Positions 1-7,918 are shown, counted from the stretch's first letter. The stretch: DNA of 26,841 nt from Bacteroidota bacterium (GCA_018825925.1 JAHKAT010000090.1:1-26841); one strand, 5' to 3'. The notes: generated by a model not told the origin, from the letters alone. Program-made: numbers and translations.

Positions 1-667
1 CTTTTTTGGTTAATTGATTGTTTCTTAGGTTGTTAAGTATCCGAATAAAGGATTCGTTTTGTTGACGATAAATTTTGTCGAGCTCAATATAAATGGGTGG
101 TTTTTCCCTTAAAACATGGGCCTTAAAAAAATGTATACCGTTATAGTATTTATGTAAAATCGACCATTCAGCAGGCTTTACGACAGGTGGCAACTGAAAT
201 AAATCTCCAATTAATAACACCTGAACTCCTCCGAAAGGAACGTTATTATCGCGAATATTGCGCAGTGACCAATCAATTGCGTCTAACAAATCAGCCCGAA
301 GCATACTTACTTCATCGATGATTAAAAGTTCGAGCTGACAAATCGTTTGTTTTTTCTGTTGATTCAAAGTAAAATGGCGTACCAAGGTCTTTTTGGTTTC
401 CATTTTTAATGAATCATTTAAATGCAGGCCTTCTGAAAAGTCAGGTATAAATCCTGAAAAAGGCAATTGAAAAAAGGAATGTATCGTCGTTCCGCCTGCA
501 TTAAGTGCTGCGATTCCAGTTGGAGCAACGATAACCGTTTGTTTAAAAGTAGCTCCTACAATGTGTTTCAAAAAAGTAGTTTTTCCAGTACCCGCTTTAC
601 CCGTTAAAAATATCGGTTGGTTGGTATGATGTATGAACTTTTCTGCAAATTCGCTTGGTTGTAACAT
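1..667 (-). CDS. PIF1-like superfamily 1 DNA helicase, 3' end outside window
   Basis: This gene starts at an ATG at 667 and stays open for 222 codons to the left edge, so only the N-terminal half is present. The protein shows a Walker A motif GKAGTGKT at residues 23-30, a motif Ia APTGIAA at 48-54 followed by TIHSFF, a Walker B stretch LLIIDEVSML near residue 120, a GDLFQLPPV motif and a KIYRQ motif. This order is typical of PIF1/RecD-like SF1B helicases, which unwind DNA 5' to 3' using ATP. Bacteroidota genomes commonly carry such proteins with a long C-terminal extension, but that part is not visible. No convincing promoter was found in the 113 bases between the start codon and the tRNA terminator upstream. 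The family call is firm; the exact biological role is unknown. Confidence 0.9.
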   Translation of the reverse strand, partial: MLQPSEFAEKFIHHTNQPIFLTGKAGTGKTTFLKHIVGATFKQTVIVAPTGIAALNAGGTTIHSFFQLPFSGFIPDFSEGLHLNDSLKMETKKTLVRHFTLNQQKKQTICQLELLIIDEVSMLRADLLDAIDWSLRNIRDNNVPFGGVQVLLIGDLFQLPPVVKPAEWSILHKYYNGIHFFKAHVLREKPPIYIELDKIYRQQNESFIRILNNLRNNQLTKK

Positions 668-780
668 AGTAAGAATCGGTTATTTCTACTTTAAGTTAAG
701 CAAAAATTCGAATGTATAATCAGATTTTCCGGATCTGTTTTGCGATCAAACTCTTCTGTATTTTGGATTTCTGTAAAGAA

Positions 781-814
781 AAAAAGCATCAACCTAAAGG
801 TCAATGCTTTTTTT
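781..814 (-). terminator. Rho-independent terminator downstream of tRNA-Val
   Basis: AAAAAGCAT at 781-789 pairs perfectly with ATGCTTTTT at 804-812. After two mismatched positions, ACC/GGT pairs close a TAAA loop. The flanking A run becomes a T run on the minus strand, as expected for termination of the tRNA transcript read right to left. A T run also follows on the plus strand, but no plus-strand gene ends here. Confidence 0.75.
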
Positions 815-825
815 CTTTGTCAGAG

Positions 826-900
826 TGGGAGTTGAGGGATTCGAACCCCCGACCCTCTGCTTGTAAGGCAGATGCTCTAAACCAAGTGAGCTAAACTCCC
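826..900 (-). tRNA. tRNA-Val (anticodon UAC)
   Basis: The minus strand folds as a complete cloverleaf of 75 nt. The acceptor strands GGGAGTT (900-894) and AACTCCC pair over 7 bp, followed by discriminator A at 826. The anticodon stem TCTGC/GCAGA encloses the loop CTTACAA, giving anticodon TAC, which reads valine codons. The T arm contains GGTTCGAATCC. The 3' CCA is not encoded, because the next bases are CTC, so it must be added after transcription. The gene stands alone with its own promoter (943-972) and terminator (781-814). Confidence 0.96.
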
Positions 901-942
901 GATGTGTGCTAGAAATCTCGACTGATTTCCTTAACGCGAGTG

Positions 943-972
943 CAAATATAATGTGCTTTTTTATAATCGCAA
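943..972 (-). promoter_or_regulatory. Bacteroidetes-type promoter for tRNA-Val
   Basis: On the minus strand TTG (972-970) is followed after 19 bases by TATATTTG (950-943). This matches the Bacteroidetes -33/-7 consensus TTG...TAnnTTTG exactly. Transcription would begin near 936, leaving a leader of about 36 nt for processing before the tRNA 5' end at 900. The motif lies just past the end of folC, so the tRNA can be transcribed independently of it. Confidence 0.75.
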
Positions 973-986
973 TGCTTTTTTCGAAT

Positions 987-2213
987 TTATTTTAAAAATT
1001 CGTGAATTAAAAAGAAACTGCCAAACACAAGAATTGTGTCGTTGTTGGAAGCCAATAGTTTAGCCTCCTTCATTGCTTTTTGAGGAGAAGTAAAAAATTT
1101 TGCCTCAAGCTCGTTTTTCTCGAAATCAATTTGAAGATTCTTTACTCTTGCTGTTCTCTCATTGGAGAATTCAGTAATGAACAATGGTGTATTCTTGGGA
1201 AATAATGGTAGAATATCATTTAAGTTTTTATCAGCACTGGTGCCATAAACTATAATTAACTGCCCATCACGTTCGCTTTTAGACAAATATTGTAATGTTT
1301 TATTAATTCCATCTGTATTGTGTGATACATCGTAAATAATCTTTGGGTTCTCTTGAATAACTTGCAAACGTCCCATGAAACCAGTGTTATCTGTCAGTTT
1401 TCGTAAACCTTCATCAATGGCCACAATAGGTACCGGGAAACGAGCTTGAAGAAGGTTGATTACTTTGTCAACACATGCCCAATTTTCTGATTGATGCTCG
1501 CCAAGTAAAGGAAACATTTTGGGAACTTCAAAATCGGTAACTCTTATACATTCTGATTCTTTCGATGCAGCAATTTTTTCAAAAACCTCAAGTACATTTT
1601 TTTGCTTCTCAGCAGTAATGATGGGTGTTTTGGATTTAATGATACCAGCTTTTTCCGCAGCAATTTCTTCTAAAGTATTTCCTAAAAACTGAGTGTGTTC
1701 TAAACTTATATTGGAAATCACGCTGATTAGTGGTTGAATGATGTTCGTAGCGTCTAAACGACCTCCTAAGCCCACTTCGGCTACTACCAAATCACATTGC
1801 TGCTTTTCAAAATAGGAAAGGGCCATGACCCAGGTTATTTCAAAAAACGAAGGCGAAAAATTTAGTTGTAGAGATTTTACTTTTTCGCAAAAATCGATTA
1901 CAAATTGCTGAGAAATGGTTTGACCATTTATGCGAATACGTTCTGTAAAATCAATTAAATGTGGAGAGGTGAACAATCCGACTTTTAAGCCACTTTCCTT
2001 ATAAACAGAAGCTAATAAGGAGCAAATTGAACCTTTGCCATTACTTCCGGCAACGTGGATGAAAGTAAGTTTGTTTTGTGGGTTTCCAAAGTGATTGGCT
2101 AGGGCTATTGTGTTTTCCAGACCTGGTTTGTAAGCGCTGGCGCCTATTGCTTGATAAGAAGGAAATCGGGAAAAAAGCCAGTCAATGGTATTTTGATACT
2201 GCTTAGTTGGCAT
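987..2213 (-). CDS. folC: Bifunctional dihydrofolate synthase / folylpolyglutamate synthase
   Basis: The 408-residue product is a Mur-ligase-superfamily enzyme that adds glutamate to dihydropteroate and to folates in the cytoplasm, using ATP. The P-loop is GSNGKGS at residues 56-62. It is followed by the folate-binding stretch FTSPHLIDFTERI and by EVGLGGRLDATN, both typical of FolC. The EKAGIIK segment carries a lysine of the type that is carbamylated in this superfamily. Length is close to the usual 400-430. The start at 2213 overlaps the end of the TonB-like gene by 11 bases, so folC is probably translated from the same message as exbB-exbD-tonB. No separate promoter was seen. Confidence 0.95.
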   Translation of the reverse strand: MPTKQYQNTIDWLFSRFPSYQAIGASAYKPGLENTIALANHFGNPQNKLTFIHVAGSNGKGSICSLLASVYKESGLKVGLFTSPHLIDFTERIRINGQTISQQFVIDFCEKVKSLQLNFSPSFFEITWVMALSYFEKQQCDLVVAEVGLGGRLDATNIIQPLISVISNISLEHTQFLGNTLEEIAAEKAGIIKSKTPIITAEKQKNVLEVFEKIAASKESECIRVTDFEVPKMFPLLGEHQSENWACVDKVINLLQARFPVPIVAIDEGLRKLTDNTGFMGRLQVIQENPKIIYDVSHNTDGINKTLQYLSKSERDGQLIIVYGTSADKNLNDILPLFPKNTPLFITEFSNERTARVKNLQIDFEKNELEAKFFTSPQKAMKEAKLLASNNDTILVFGSFFLIHEFLK

Positions 2214-2934
2214 TTAAACGGATAGTTTCGTAACGAACCTCCAAGGCTGCATCTGGCTTAGGGTTGTATCTTACTTGTCCTTTTACAGCTGCAATTACTT
2301 GATTGATGATGCGCTGATCGGTGGTTGTGGTTCTCGAAGAAATACTTTTGGCATCCACAACTCTTCCTTCACTATTAACGGTTACTTGAAGGTAAATGGT
2401 GTGGTTATCATCGGATGAAATGTCGTCTGTTTTTGGGTCGTTTAATCGAATTCTTCCTTTGCCATCACCAATTCCACCAGGTCCACTTCCAGAGGTACCC
2501 ACATTATCTTTACCGAAAACAGAGCCATTGCCTTCTGTCGATGACCCTCCCGAACCGAAAGGATTATCACTTTTCTTTGAATTTGTGGCTTCATTTTGGG
2601 AATTGGGTGCTGTGTTTGCCGAGCCTTTTCCTGAATTTACCTTTGTATCAGGATTTTCTTTTTTCGTTAAAACCTGCTGTGTTTGGGGTTTAGGTGGAGA
2701 AACAGGATCGTCTGAAGGTGTACCCTGTGCGCCACCGCCTATATCTACTTTCAAGTCCTTAAGAACAATTTCTTCAATTTCCGTTGCCGCTGGAATTTCA
2801 TAAGGTTTTGGAGCTGGGTCGGCAATTTGATAGGTAACCAAAAACAATATCAAAGCAATAATCAATAGGAAAACAGCCGCGGAAATAATCCCGATGCGCT
2901 CGTCTTCTTTGTTAAATATTGGTACTGTTGGCAT
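2203..2934 (-). CDS. TonB-like energy transducer, single-pass inner-membrane protein
   Basis: The 243-residue protein has a short cytoplasmic N-terminus, one hydrophobic segment at about residues 15-37, a long flexible periplasmic linker rich in Gly, Ser, Asn, Lys and Pro (about 70-165), and a folded C-terminal domain of about 75 residues resembling the TonB/TolA C-terminal fold (IYLQVTVNSEGRVVDAK). This is the layout of proteins that carry energy from an ExbB/ExbD motor to outer-membrane receptors. It sits directly after exbD (59-base gap) and overlaps folC. The membrane segment lacks the histidine found in E. coli TonB, and the linker is glycine-rich rather than built of Pro-Lys/Pro-Glu repeats. 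A TolA-like role is therefore also possible. Confidence 0.8.
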   Translation of the reverse strand: MPTVPIFNKEDERIGIISAAVFLLIIALILFLVTYQIADPAPKPYEIPAATEIEEIVLKDLKVDIGGGAQGTPSDDPVSPPKPQTQQVLTKKENPDTKVNSGKGSANTAPNSQNEATNSKKSDNPFGSGGSSTEGNGSVFGKDNVGTSGSGPGGIGDGKGRIRLNDPKTDDISSDDNHTIYLQVTVNSEGRVVDAKSISSRTTTTDQRIINQVIAAVKGQVRYNPKPDAALEVRYETIRLNAN

Positions 2935-2993
2935 TTCTTTATTCTTTTATCTACTATGACCAGTCTTCAGTCTCTTGTCTTTCGACCTATAAA

Positions 2994-3404
2994 CTATTTA
3001 TTATACGCAATAACCGGATCCCATTCATTGGCTTGAGCCAAGGCTAAAACTTTAAAAACGGCTTCGTATTTAGAGTCCTTGTGGCCAGCTACTTTTAATT
3101 TCAGTTCACCTGAGTTCAAAACGGCTTGAGCTGCTAGTTCCTTGATTTCATCAAACTCCATCGGTTTTTCCAAATCACCTCCAGGCATAACGACATACAG
3201 ATTATCTGCAGTAATTAATACAGAAGCAGGCACGTTGTCTTGATCTTTAGGCAATTGCTCATCGGTTTTTGGCAAGTCCAATGGCGTTTGGTTGTTGGAC
3301 ATCAGACTCATGATTATGAAGAAGATGAGCAACAAGAAAACTAAATCCGTCATGGAGGCCATTCCGCCTTCCACTTTGATTTTATTTCTAGATTCTAAAT
3401 TCAT
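2994..3404 (-). CDS. exbD: Biopolymer transport protein ExbD/TolR family
   Basis: This 136-residue protein has one N-terminal membrane helix (about residues 16-38) that begins MASMTDLVFLLLIFF. Asp20 matches the conserved, protonatable aspartate of ExbD/TolR/MotB motors. The remainder is a small periplasmic domain. With the neighbouring ExbB it should form the proton channel that drives the TonB-like protein encoded just downstream. The gap to exbB is a single base (3405), so the two are almost certainly co-translated. Confidence 0.92.
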   Translation of the reverse strand: MNLESRNKIKVEGGMASMTDLVFLLLIFFIIMSLMSNNQTPLDLPKTDEQLPKDQDNVPASVLITADNLYVVMPGGDLEKPMEFDEIKELAAQAVLNSGELKLKVAGHKDSKYEAVFKVLALAQANEWDPVIAYNK

Positions 3405-3405
3405 A

Positions 3406-4098
3406 TTACTTCCCTGGTGAGTTTAACAAATCCATAAATTCTAAAGCTGCATTTTCCATTTGGTACACAACTTTACCAATTCGAGCAACCAAATAATTAT
3501 AGCCCATAAACGAGACGATTCCAACAATTAGACCTGCAACGGTAGTTACCATTGCCGTCATAATTCCAGGTGCGATTGTTTTAATCTCTAAAGAACTCGC
3601 GTTTTCCAAATCAATGAAGACAACAACCATACCAATCGTTGTACCCAAGAAACCAATCATTGGAGCAGCACCTGCAGCAGTTGCTAAAAAGCTCAAACGT
3701 TGTTCTAAGCGCAAAACCTCTAGTTTTCCTGTATTTTCAATAGATGCAGCGATACTTTCGATAGGCTTGCCAATTCGAGCGATTCCTTTTTCCAACATGC
3801 GAGCTGAAGGAGAAGAAGAGCGCGCGCAAAAATCTTTGGCTAAATCAATTTTCCCTTCCATCAAATATTCTTTGATCTTGGAAAAGAAGTTGACTTCTTC
3901 TTTATTCGCTTTTCTCAATGCTAAAAAACGTTCAACAAAAACGAATACAGCATAGCCAAGCATGGCCGCTAATGATAAGTTGATTATCAAGCCAAATCCT
4001 TGGCTCGAACGCTCAACAATGCTCCACAAAGATTGATCTTTGGTTCCCATGCTTTCGACCTCTGTCGCAGCTACCTGAAGTAAAAATGATAAACTCAT
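3406..4098 (-). CDS. exbB: MotA/TolQ/ExbB proton channel family protein
   Basis: The 230-residue product has the three-helix plan of ExbB/TolQ: helix 1 near residues 34-54, a cytoplasmic stretch with the conserved AAGAAPMIGFLGTTIGMV region leading into helix 2 (about 140-162), and helix 3 with IAPGIMTAMVTTVAGLIVGI (about 175-200). It should form the pentameric channel subunit around ExbD. It is the first gene of the exbB-exbD-tonB-folC run and starts 33 bases after the nhaD stop codon. No exact promoter motif was seen in that gap, so transcription may continue from nhaD. Confidence 0.93.
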   Translation of the reverse strand: MSLSFLLQVAATEVESMGTKDQSLWSIVERSSQGFGLIINLSLAAMLGYAVFVFVERFLALRKANKEEVNFFSKIKEYLMEGKIDLAKDFCARSSSPSARMLEKGIARIGKPIESIAASIENTGKLEVLRLEQRLSFLATAAGAAPMIGFLGTTIGMVVVFIDLENASSLEIKTIAPGIMTAMVTTVAGLIVGIVSFMGYNYLVARIGKVVYQMENAALEFMDLLNSPGK

Positions 4099-4131
4099 AA
4101 ATTCTATAACGCTATATTTGAAAAACTATTT

Positions 4132-5463
4132 TTATTGAAAAAGCAAAAACATACCAGCTCCTGCCAAATATCCTACGGTAGCAAGCCATGTAATGTTACG
4201 TAAATACCAGAAAAAGGATATTTTTTCCATGCCCATAGCGACCACACCTGCTGCAGAACCTATGATTAACATGGATCCACCTGTACCTGCCGCATAAGCG
4301 ATGAAATGCCAAACGGGAGCATCCATAGCATCTTGGAACATTCCCATGGAAGCAGCAACCAAAGGCACGTTATCAATGATAGCAGAGCCAACACCTAATA
4401 AAATAACAAAAACATTTTCAGGTATTTTGGCATTAATATCTTGTCCGAAGTGATAAATTAAACCCAAAGATTCCAATGCGGCAACGGTCATTAAAATCCC
4501 TAAGAAGAATAAAATACTTGGCATTTCTATTCGAGAAAGAGCTTTAAAAGTCGGTCCGTGAACATGTTCATGGGATTCTACTTGAGTAAGACTAAACTTG
4601 CGGTTACTCAAATATTCGGCAACCAATGAAACGATTCCTAAAGAAAGCATCATACCAACATAAGGAGGAAGGTGTGTAACTGTTTTGAAGATAGGAACGA
4701 AAATAATCATACCTAAACCTAATATGAGCATGAATGTACTGTTTTTGCTATGCTTTTCTTCTTCTTCAGCCACAGGAATATTGCCTTTGAATACAGGTAA
4801 AAACGTTGCTAAGAAAGTGGGTATTACGAAACAAACCAATGATGGCAATAACAAATTGGTGATTAACTCCCCAGATGTAACTTTAAGGTTCATCCATAAC
4901 ATAGTTGTGGTAACATCACCAATAGGAGACCAAGCACCACCTGCGTTTGCAGCGACTATAATCATACCTGCAAAGTACATTCTAAGTTCTGGATCCTTAA
5001 TAATCTTTCTTAGAATAGTAATCAAAACGATTGTAGCAGTTAAGTTGTCTATGATTGCTGAAAGAATAAATCCTAAACCACAAACTAACCATAATAGTGA
5101 TTTTTTGTTTGTAGTTTTTATAATTCTTTTAATCGTTTGAAAACCATTGAAATGATCAATAATTTCAACGATGGTCATCGCTCCAACTAGGAAAATTAAA
5201 ATTTCACAGGTCTTACCAAAGTGGTGCAATAAGGTTTCTTCCATTAGATGCAAACGCTCTGGATGTGTTTCTCCAGACAAAGTCATAGGTAAACTTTTAG
5301 CAGAATCAAACCAAGTGGTAAATCCGTCTAATCCAAAGGCAATTCCCGCCCATGCGAGAGCCATCATGATTAATGCAGGGATTAGTTTATCTATTTTTAA
5401 ACTGTGCTCCAGGGTGATAGCGGTATAACCAAGGATGAAAACCGAAACAATAAAAATTTCCAT
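4132..5463 (-). CDS. nhaD: Sodium/proton antiporter, NhaD type
   Basis: The 443-residue protein is strongly hydrophobic, with about a dozen membrane segments. It carries the features of the ArsB/NhaD ion transporter superfamily: IIDNLTATIVLITILRKI, the loop ANAGGAWSPIGDVTTTMLW, and the second-half repeat GVGSAIIDNVPLVAASMGMF. NhaD exchanges cytoplasmic Na+ (or Li+) for protons at the inner membrane and supports salt and alkali tolerance. The ATG at 5463 lies about 13 bases after the start site predicted from a TAAATTTG element at 5490-5483. The gene lies upstream of exbB on the same strand with a 33-base gap. Confidence 0.92.
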   Translation of the reverse strand: MEIFIVSVFILGYTAITLEHSLKIDKLIPALIMMALAWAGIAFGLDGFTTWFDSAKSLPMTLSGETHPERLHLMEETLLHHFGKTCEILIFLVGAMTIVEIIDHFNGFQTIKRIIKTTNKKSLLWLVCGLGFILSAIIDNLTATIVLITILRKIIKDPELRMYFAGMIIVAANAGGAWSPIGDVTTTMLWMNLKVTSGELITNLLLPSLVCFVIPTFLATFLPVFKGNIPVAEEEEKHSKNSTFMLILGLGMIIFVPIFKTVTHLPPYVGMMLSLGIVSLVAEYLSNRKFSLTQVESHEHVHGPTFKALSRIEMPSILFFLGILMTVAALESLGLIYHFGQDINAKIPENVFVILLGVGSAIIDNVPLVAASMGMFQDAMDAPVWHFIAYAAGTGGSMLIIGSAAGVVAMGMEKISFFWYLRNITWLATVGYLAGAGMFLLFQ

Positions 5464-5482
5464 GTTGTGATGATTTTGTTTG

Positions 5483-5490
5483 CAAATTTA
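5483..5490 (-). promoter_or_regulatory. -7 promoter element upstream of nhaD
   Basis: TAAATTTG on the minus strand (5490-5483) is an exact match to the Bacteroidetes -7 consensus TAnnTTTG. Transcription would start near 5476, giving a leader of about 13 nt. No TTG was found at the expected -33 distance, so only half of the promoter is supported. Confidence 0.5.
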
Positions 5491-5527
5491 GCCTCTTAGG
5501 GCTTTTGAGTGATTAATTAAGTTGATT

Positions 5528-6757
5528 TTATACAAGTTGTTTTAAAGCAATTTCAAAAGCAGTTTTAGCAATTCCATTTTTGTTTGAATTTGCTTGATGA
5601 GCTTTTTGTAAGGCTTCTTTTATGATGTTTGAGGTGTCTGAGAAAATTCCTTCGTCAGTGATTTCATCTAAATCGTTGGACATTAAATAGGCGAAAACCC
5701 TTGCCATTCCGCAGTTTGAAACAAAATCTGGAATAACAGACAGGTGATTATCAGCATGATCTGCTATTGGACCGAAGAAAATTTGAGGATCCGCAAAAGG
5801 TACGTTAGCCCCAGCGGAGATCACCTGAACACCGGCTTGCAACATTCTTTCCAGTTGATCTTGCGTGATCAATCGAGAGGCTGCACAAGGAATGAACACA
5901 TCGGCTTCGACATCCCAAATTTGAGAATTTATAGTTTCAAAAGATAAAAGATTAGGGTGATTTAACTCATTACCTTTTTTGTTTAAAAATAAATCTCTGA
6001 TGTCTTCTAATGAAAACCCATCTGTATTTATTAATCCACCAACACGGTCAATGATTCCTACAATTTTAGCTCCTTCTTGGGCAAGGTAATAAGCTGCGGC
6101 AGAACCGACATTTCCCCAACCTTGTACAATTACTTTTTTTCCTTCAATAGATCCACCCCATATCGAGTAGTAATGGCGAATAGATTCTGCAACACCATAT
6201 CCAGTAATCATATCCGCTACAACATATTTTTTTGCCGGATTGGGAGTGTATTTTGAGTCCTCAAGTACCTTAAGAACCCCATATCGCAATTGACCAATTC
6301 TATTTATTTTTTGAGATTCACGTGGTTGGAAGTGACCGTTAAAAACACCTTCTTGCGGATGCCAAACTCCACAGTCTTCAGTAATTGGAATTACTTCGTG
6401 AATTTCATCTACATTTAAATCTCCACCTGTACCGTAATAGTGCTTTAACAAGGGAGATACGGCTGCGTACCAACGTCTTAAAACTCCTTCTTTTCTAGGG
6501 TCTTTTGGGTCGAAATTGATTCCAGATTTTGCTCCTCCAATGGGCGGACCAGCAACGGTGAATTTAACTTCCATTGTTTTTGCTAAAGATTCAACTTCGC
6601 GTTTGTCTAAGCCAACTCGCATACGTGTTCCTCCACCAGCGGCACCTCCTCGTAATGAGTTAATAACCACCCAACCTTCAGCCTCTGTTTCGGCATCCTT
6701 CCATTCAAAAACAATTTCTGGTCGTTTGTTTTCAAATTTTTCTAATAAATCTTTCAT
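5528..6757 (-). CDS. Glu/Leu/Phe/Val-type amino-acid dehydrogenase
   Basis: This 409-residue protein belongs to the glutamate/leucine dehydrogenase superfamily, which oxidatively deaminates an amino acid to the 2-oxo acid with NAD(P). The N-terminal domain holds the substrate-binding GGGTRMRVGL segment (41-50), the catalytic lysine region PPIGGAKSGI (Lys77) and GTGGDLN with Asp113. The C-terminal domain starts with a Rossmann glycine motif GWGNVGS (213-219), followed by an acidic residue (Asp237) that favours NAD. The substrate cannot be assigned from the motifs. It has its own promoter candidate at 6779-6807, with a 13-bp palindrome next to its start. It points toward nhaD but is separated from it by 64 bases that include a separate promoter element. 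Confidence 0.9.
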   Translation of the reverse strand: MKDLLEKFENKRPEIVFEWKDAETEAEGWVVINSLRGGAAGGGTRMRVGLDKREVESLAKTMEVKFTVAGPPIGGAKSGINFDPKDPRKEGVLRRWYAAVSPLLKHYYGTGGDLNVDEIHEVIPITEDCGVWHPQEGVFNGHFQPRESQKINRIGQLRYGVLKVLEDSKYTPNPAKKYVVADMITGYGVAESIRHYYSIWGGSIEGKKVIVQGWGNVGSAAAYYLAQEGAKIVGIIDRVGGLINTDGFSLEDIRDLFLNKKGNELNHPNLLSFETINSQIWDVEADVFIPCAASRLITQDQLERMLQAGVQVISAGANVPFADPQIFFGPIADHADNHLSVIPDFVSNCGMARVFAYLMSNDLDEITDEGIFSDTSNIIKEALQKAHQANSNKNGIAKTAFEIALKQLV

Positions 6758-6762
6758 CCGTT

Positions 6763-6775
6763 CCGTTAATAACGG
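6763..6775. promoter_or_regulatory. Perfect palindrome in the leader of the amino-acid dehydrogenase gene
   Basis: CCGTTA-A-TAACGG is a perfect inverted repeat with a one-base centre. It lies 5 bases upstream of the start codon at 6757 and covers the start site predicted from the promoter at 6779-6807. A regulator binding here would block initiation. A function as an operator is inferred from position only. Confidence 0.4.
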
Positions 6776-6778
6776 TCG

Positions 6779-6807
6779 CTAAATTAATAAACAATTAACG
6801 TTTCAAA
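6779..6807 (-). promoter_or_regulatory. Probable promoter of the amino-acid dehydrogenase gene
   Basis: On the minus strand TTTG (6807-6804) is followed after 17 bases by TAATTTAG (6786-6779), which has one mismatch to TAnnTTTG. The predicted start site near 6772 lies about 15 bases before the ATG at 6757. Confidence 0.45.
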
Positions 6808-6828
6808 GTCGATTAAAGAAATTACTTT

Positions 6829-7905
6829 TCAACCCTCTGCCAAATGCAAGACTCCAGAAATAGTTGGACGTTTGGCTCCCGTCACAGTTGGTAAGGTGTT
6901 TGGCATTTTACTGAGATACAATTCGCCTAAAAAAGCAAAAATCAAAGCTTCTTTAAAATCGACTATTAATGGGTCTGGTATTTGTAAATTGGCTTCACAA
7001 TGGTGCTTAATTCTTTTGATTAAAAAATTATTCTTTGCGCCACCTCCCGTTATCATTACTGTTTTGATTTTATTAGCATCTAAAATATTCGAAATCTGAA
7101 TTGCTATATGTTCGGTAACCGTGCAAAGGTTATCTTTTGTGGAATTGTTCCATTTGATCAACGGATTAAATTGTTCTTCAATCCATTCTATTCCCAAACT
7201 TTTGGGAGCTTGTTGTCTGTAATAAGGCAAACGATTCAATAAGTCGAGTAAGAAGAAGGAAATTTGTCCTTTTTCGGCAATTTTCCCACCCCTATCAAAT
7301 TTTAGATTTTTTTGCTGCGCCAATTGATTTAAGGGGATATTGCACGGGCAAATATCAAAGGCAATCCATTTCTTTCCTCCCTTATTAAAGGTAATATTTG
7401 AAATACCTCCGAGATTGAGAAATGCTTCAGCTTCTTTGGAAAATAGGAGTTTATCCCCAATGGGTACAAGAGGTGCCCCTTGGCCGCCAGCAATGATATC
7501 CTTGTTTCTAAAATCATTGATTACTTGAATTCCGGTTTCATAAGCCAAGGTGGTTCCACAACCAATTTGATGACTAAACCCTTTGCTTGGTTGATGAAAA
7601 ATAGTGTGCCCATGTGAAGCAATAGCAGTGATTTCTTTAGGATCAATTTGATTTTCCAAAATAAATTTTTTGACACGAATCGAAAATTCTTTACCCAGCT
7701 GCTTGTCTAATTCAACCAATTTAATTCCCGAAAGTGATTTTGCTTTGGCTAGTTTGATTTGCCATTTCTTGGACCACTTATAGGTTTTAGCAGCTTTAAT
7801 TTCGTAACTGTAATTTCCATTTTCCACATGAAATTGAGCCAAAACGATATCTAAGCCATCTAAGGAGGTACCAGACATTAATCCAATAATTTGCCTTCCA
7901 ATCAT
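6829..7905 (-). CDS. anmK: Anhydro-N-acetylmuramic acid kinase
   Basis: AnmK phosphorylates and opens 1,6-anhydro-MurNAc released from peptidoglycan, so that the cell can reuse it. The 358-residue product begins with the family signature GLMSGTSLDGLDI (8-20). It also shows SHGHT (97-101), DFRNKDIIAGGQGAPLVP (131-148), LNLGGISNIT (163-172) and MITGGGAKN near the C-terminus. The usual DTGPGN segment around the catalytic Asp reads DICPCN (Asp184 kept). This glycine-to-cysteine change probably reflects the Bacteroidota branch of the family. The gene is divergent from the acyl-CoA dehydrogenase gene across 72 bases and ends 71 bases before the start of the amino-acid dehydrogenase gene. No clear promoter of its own was found. 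Confidence 0.9.
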   Translation of the reverse strand: MIGRQIIGLMSGTSLDGLDIVLAQFHVENGNYSYEIKAAKTYKWSKKWQIKLAKAKSLSGIKLVELDKQLGKEFSIRVKKFILENQIDPKEITAIASHGHTIFHQPSKGFSHQIGCGTTLAYETGIQVINDFRNKDIIAGGQGAPLVPIGDKLLFSKEAEAFLNLGGISNITFNKGGKKWIAFDICPCNIPLNQLAQQKNLKFDRGGKIAEKGQISFFLLDLLNRLPYYRQQAPKSLGIEWIEEQFNPLIKWNNSTKDNLCTVTEHIAIQISNILDANKIKTVMITGGGAKNNFLIKRIKHHCEANLQIPDPLIVDFKEALIFAFLGELYLSKMPNTLPTVTGAKRPTISGVLHLAEG

Positions 7906-7918
7906 ATACTATATTTAA

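Noticed and set aside
721..737. Inverted repeat CAGAT/ATCTG upstream of the helicase gene
   Set aside because: It has only a five-base stem, with no link to a promoter or terminator.
712..894. Open frame of 60 codons on the plus strand across the terminator and tRNA
   Set aside because: It overlaps the tRNA-Val gene on the opposite strand and has no protein-like features.
2396..2803. Plus-strand open frame of 135 codons opposite the TonB-like gene
   Set aside because: It is the antisense reading of the low-complexity Gly/Ser/Asn linker, which lacks stop codons in this frame. The composition is unlike a real protein.
5491..5508. Possible hairpin AGCC...GGCT between the amino-acid dehydrogenase gene and nhaD
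   Set aside because: The stem is only four base pairs and there is no T run in the direction of the dehydrogenase transcript, so it was not called a terminator.
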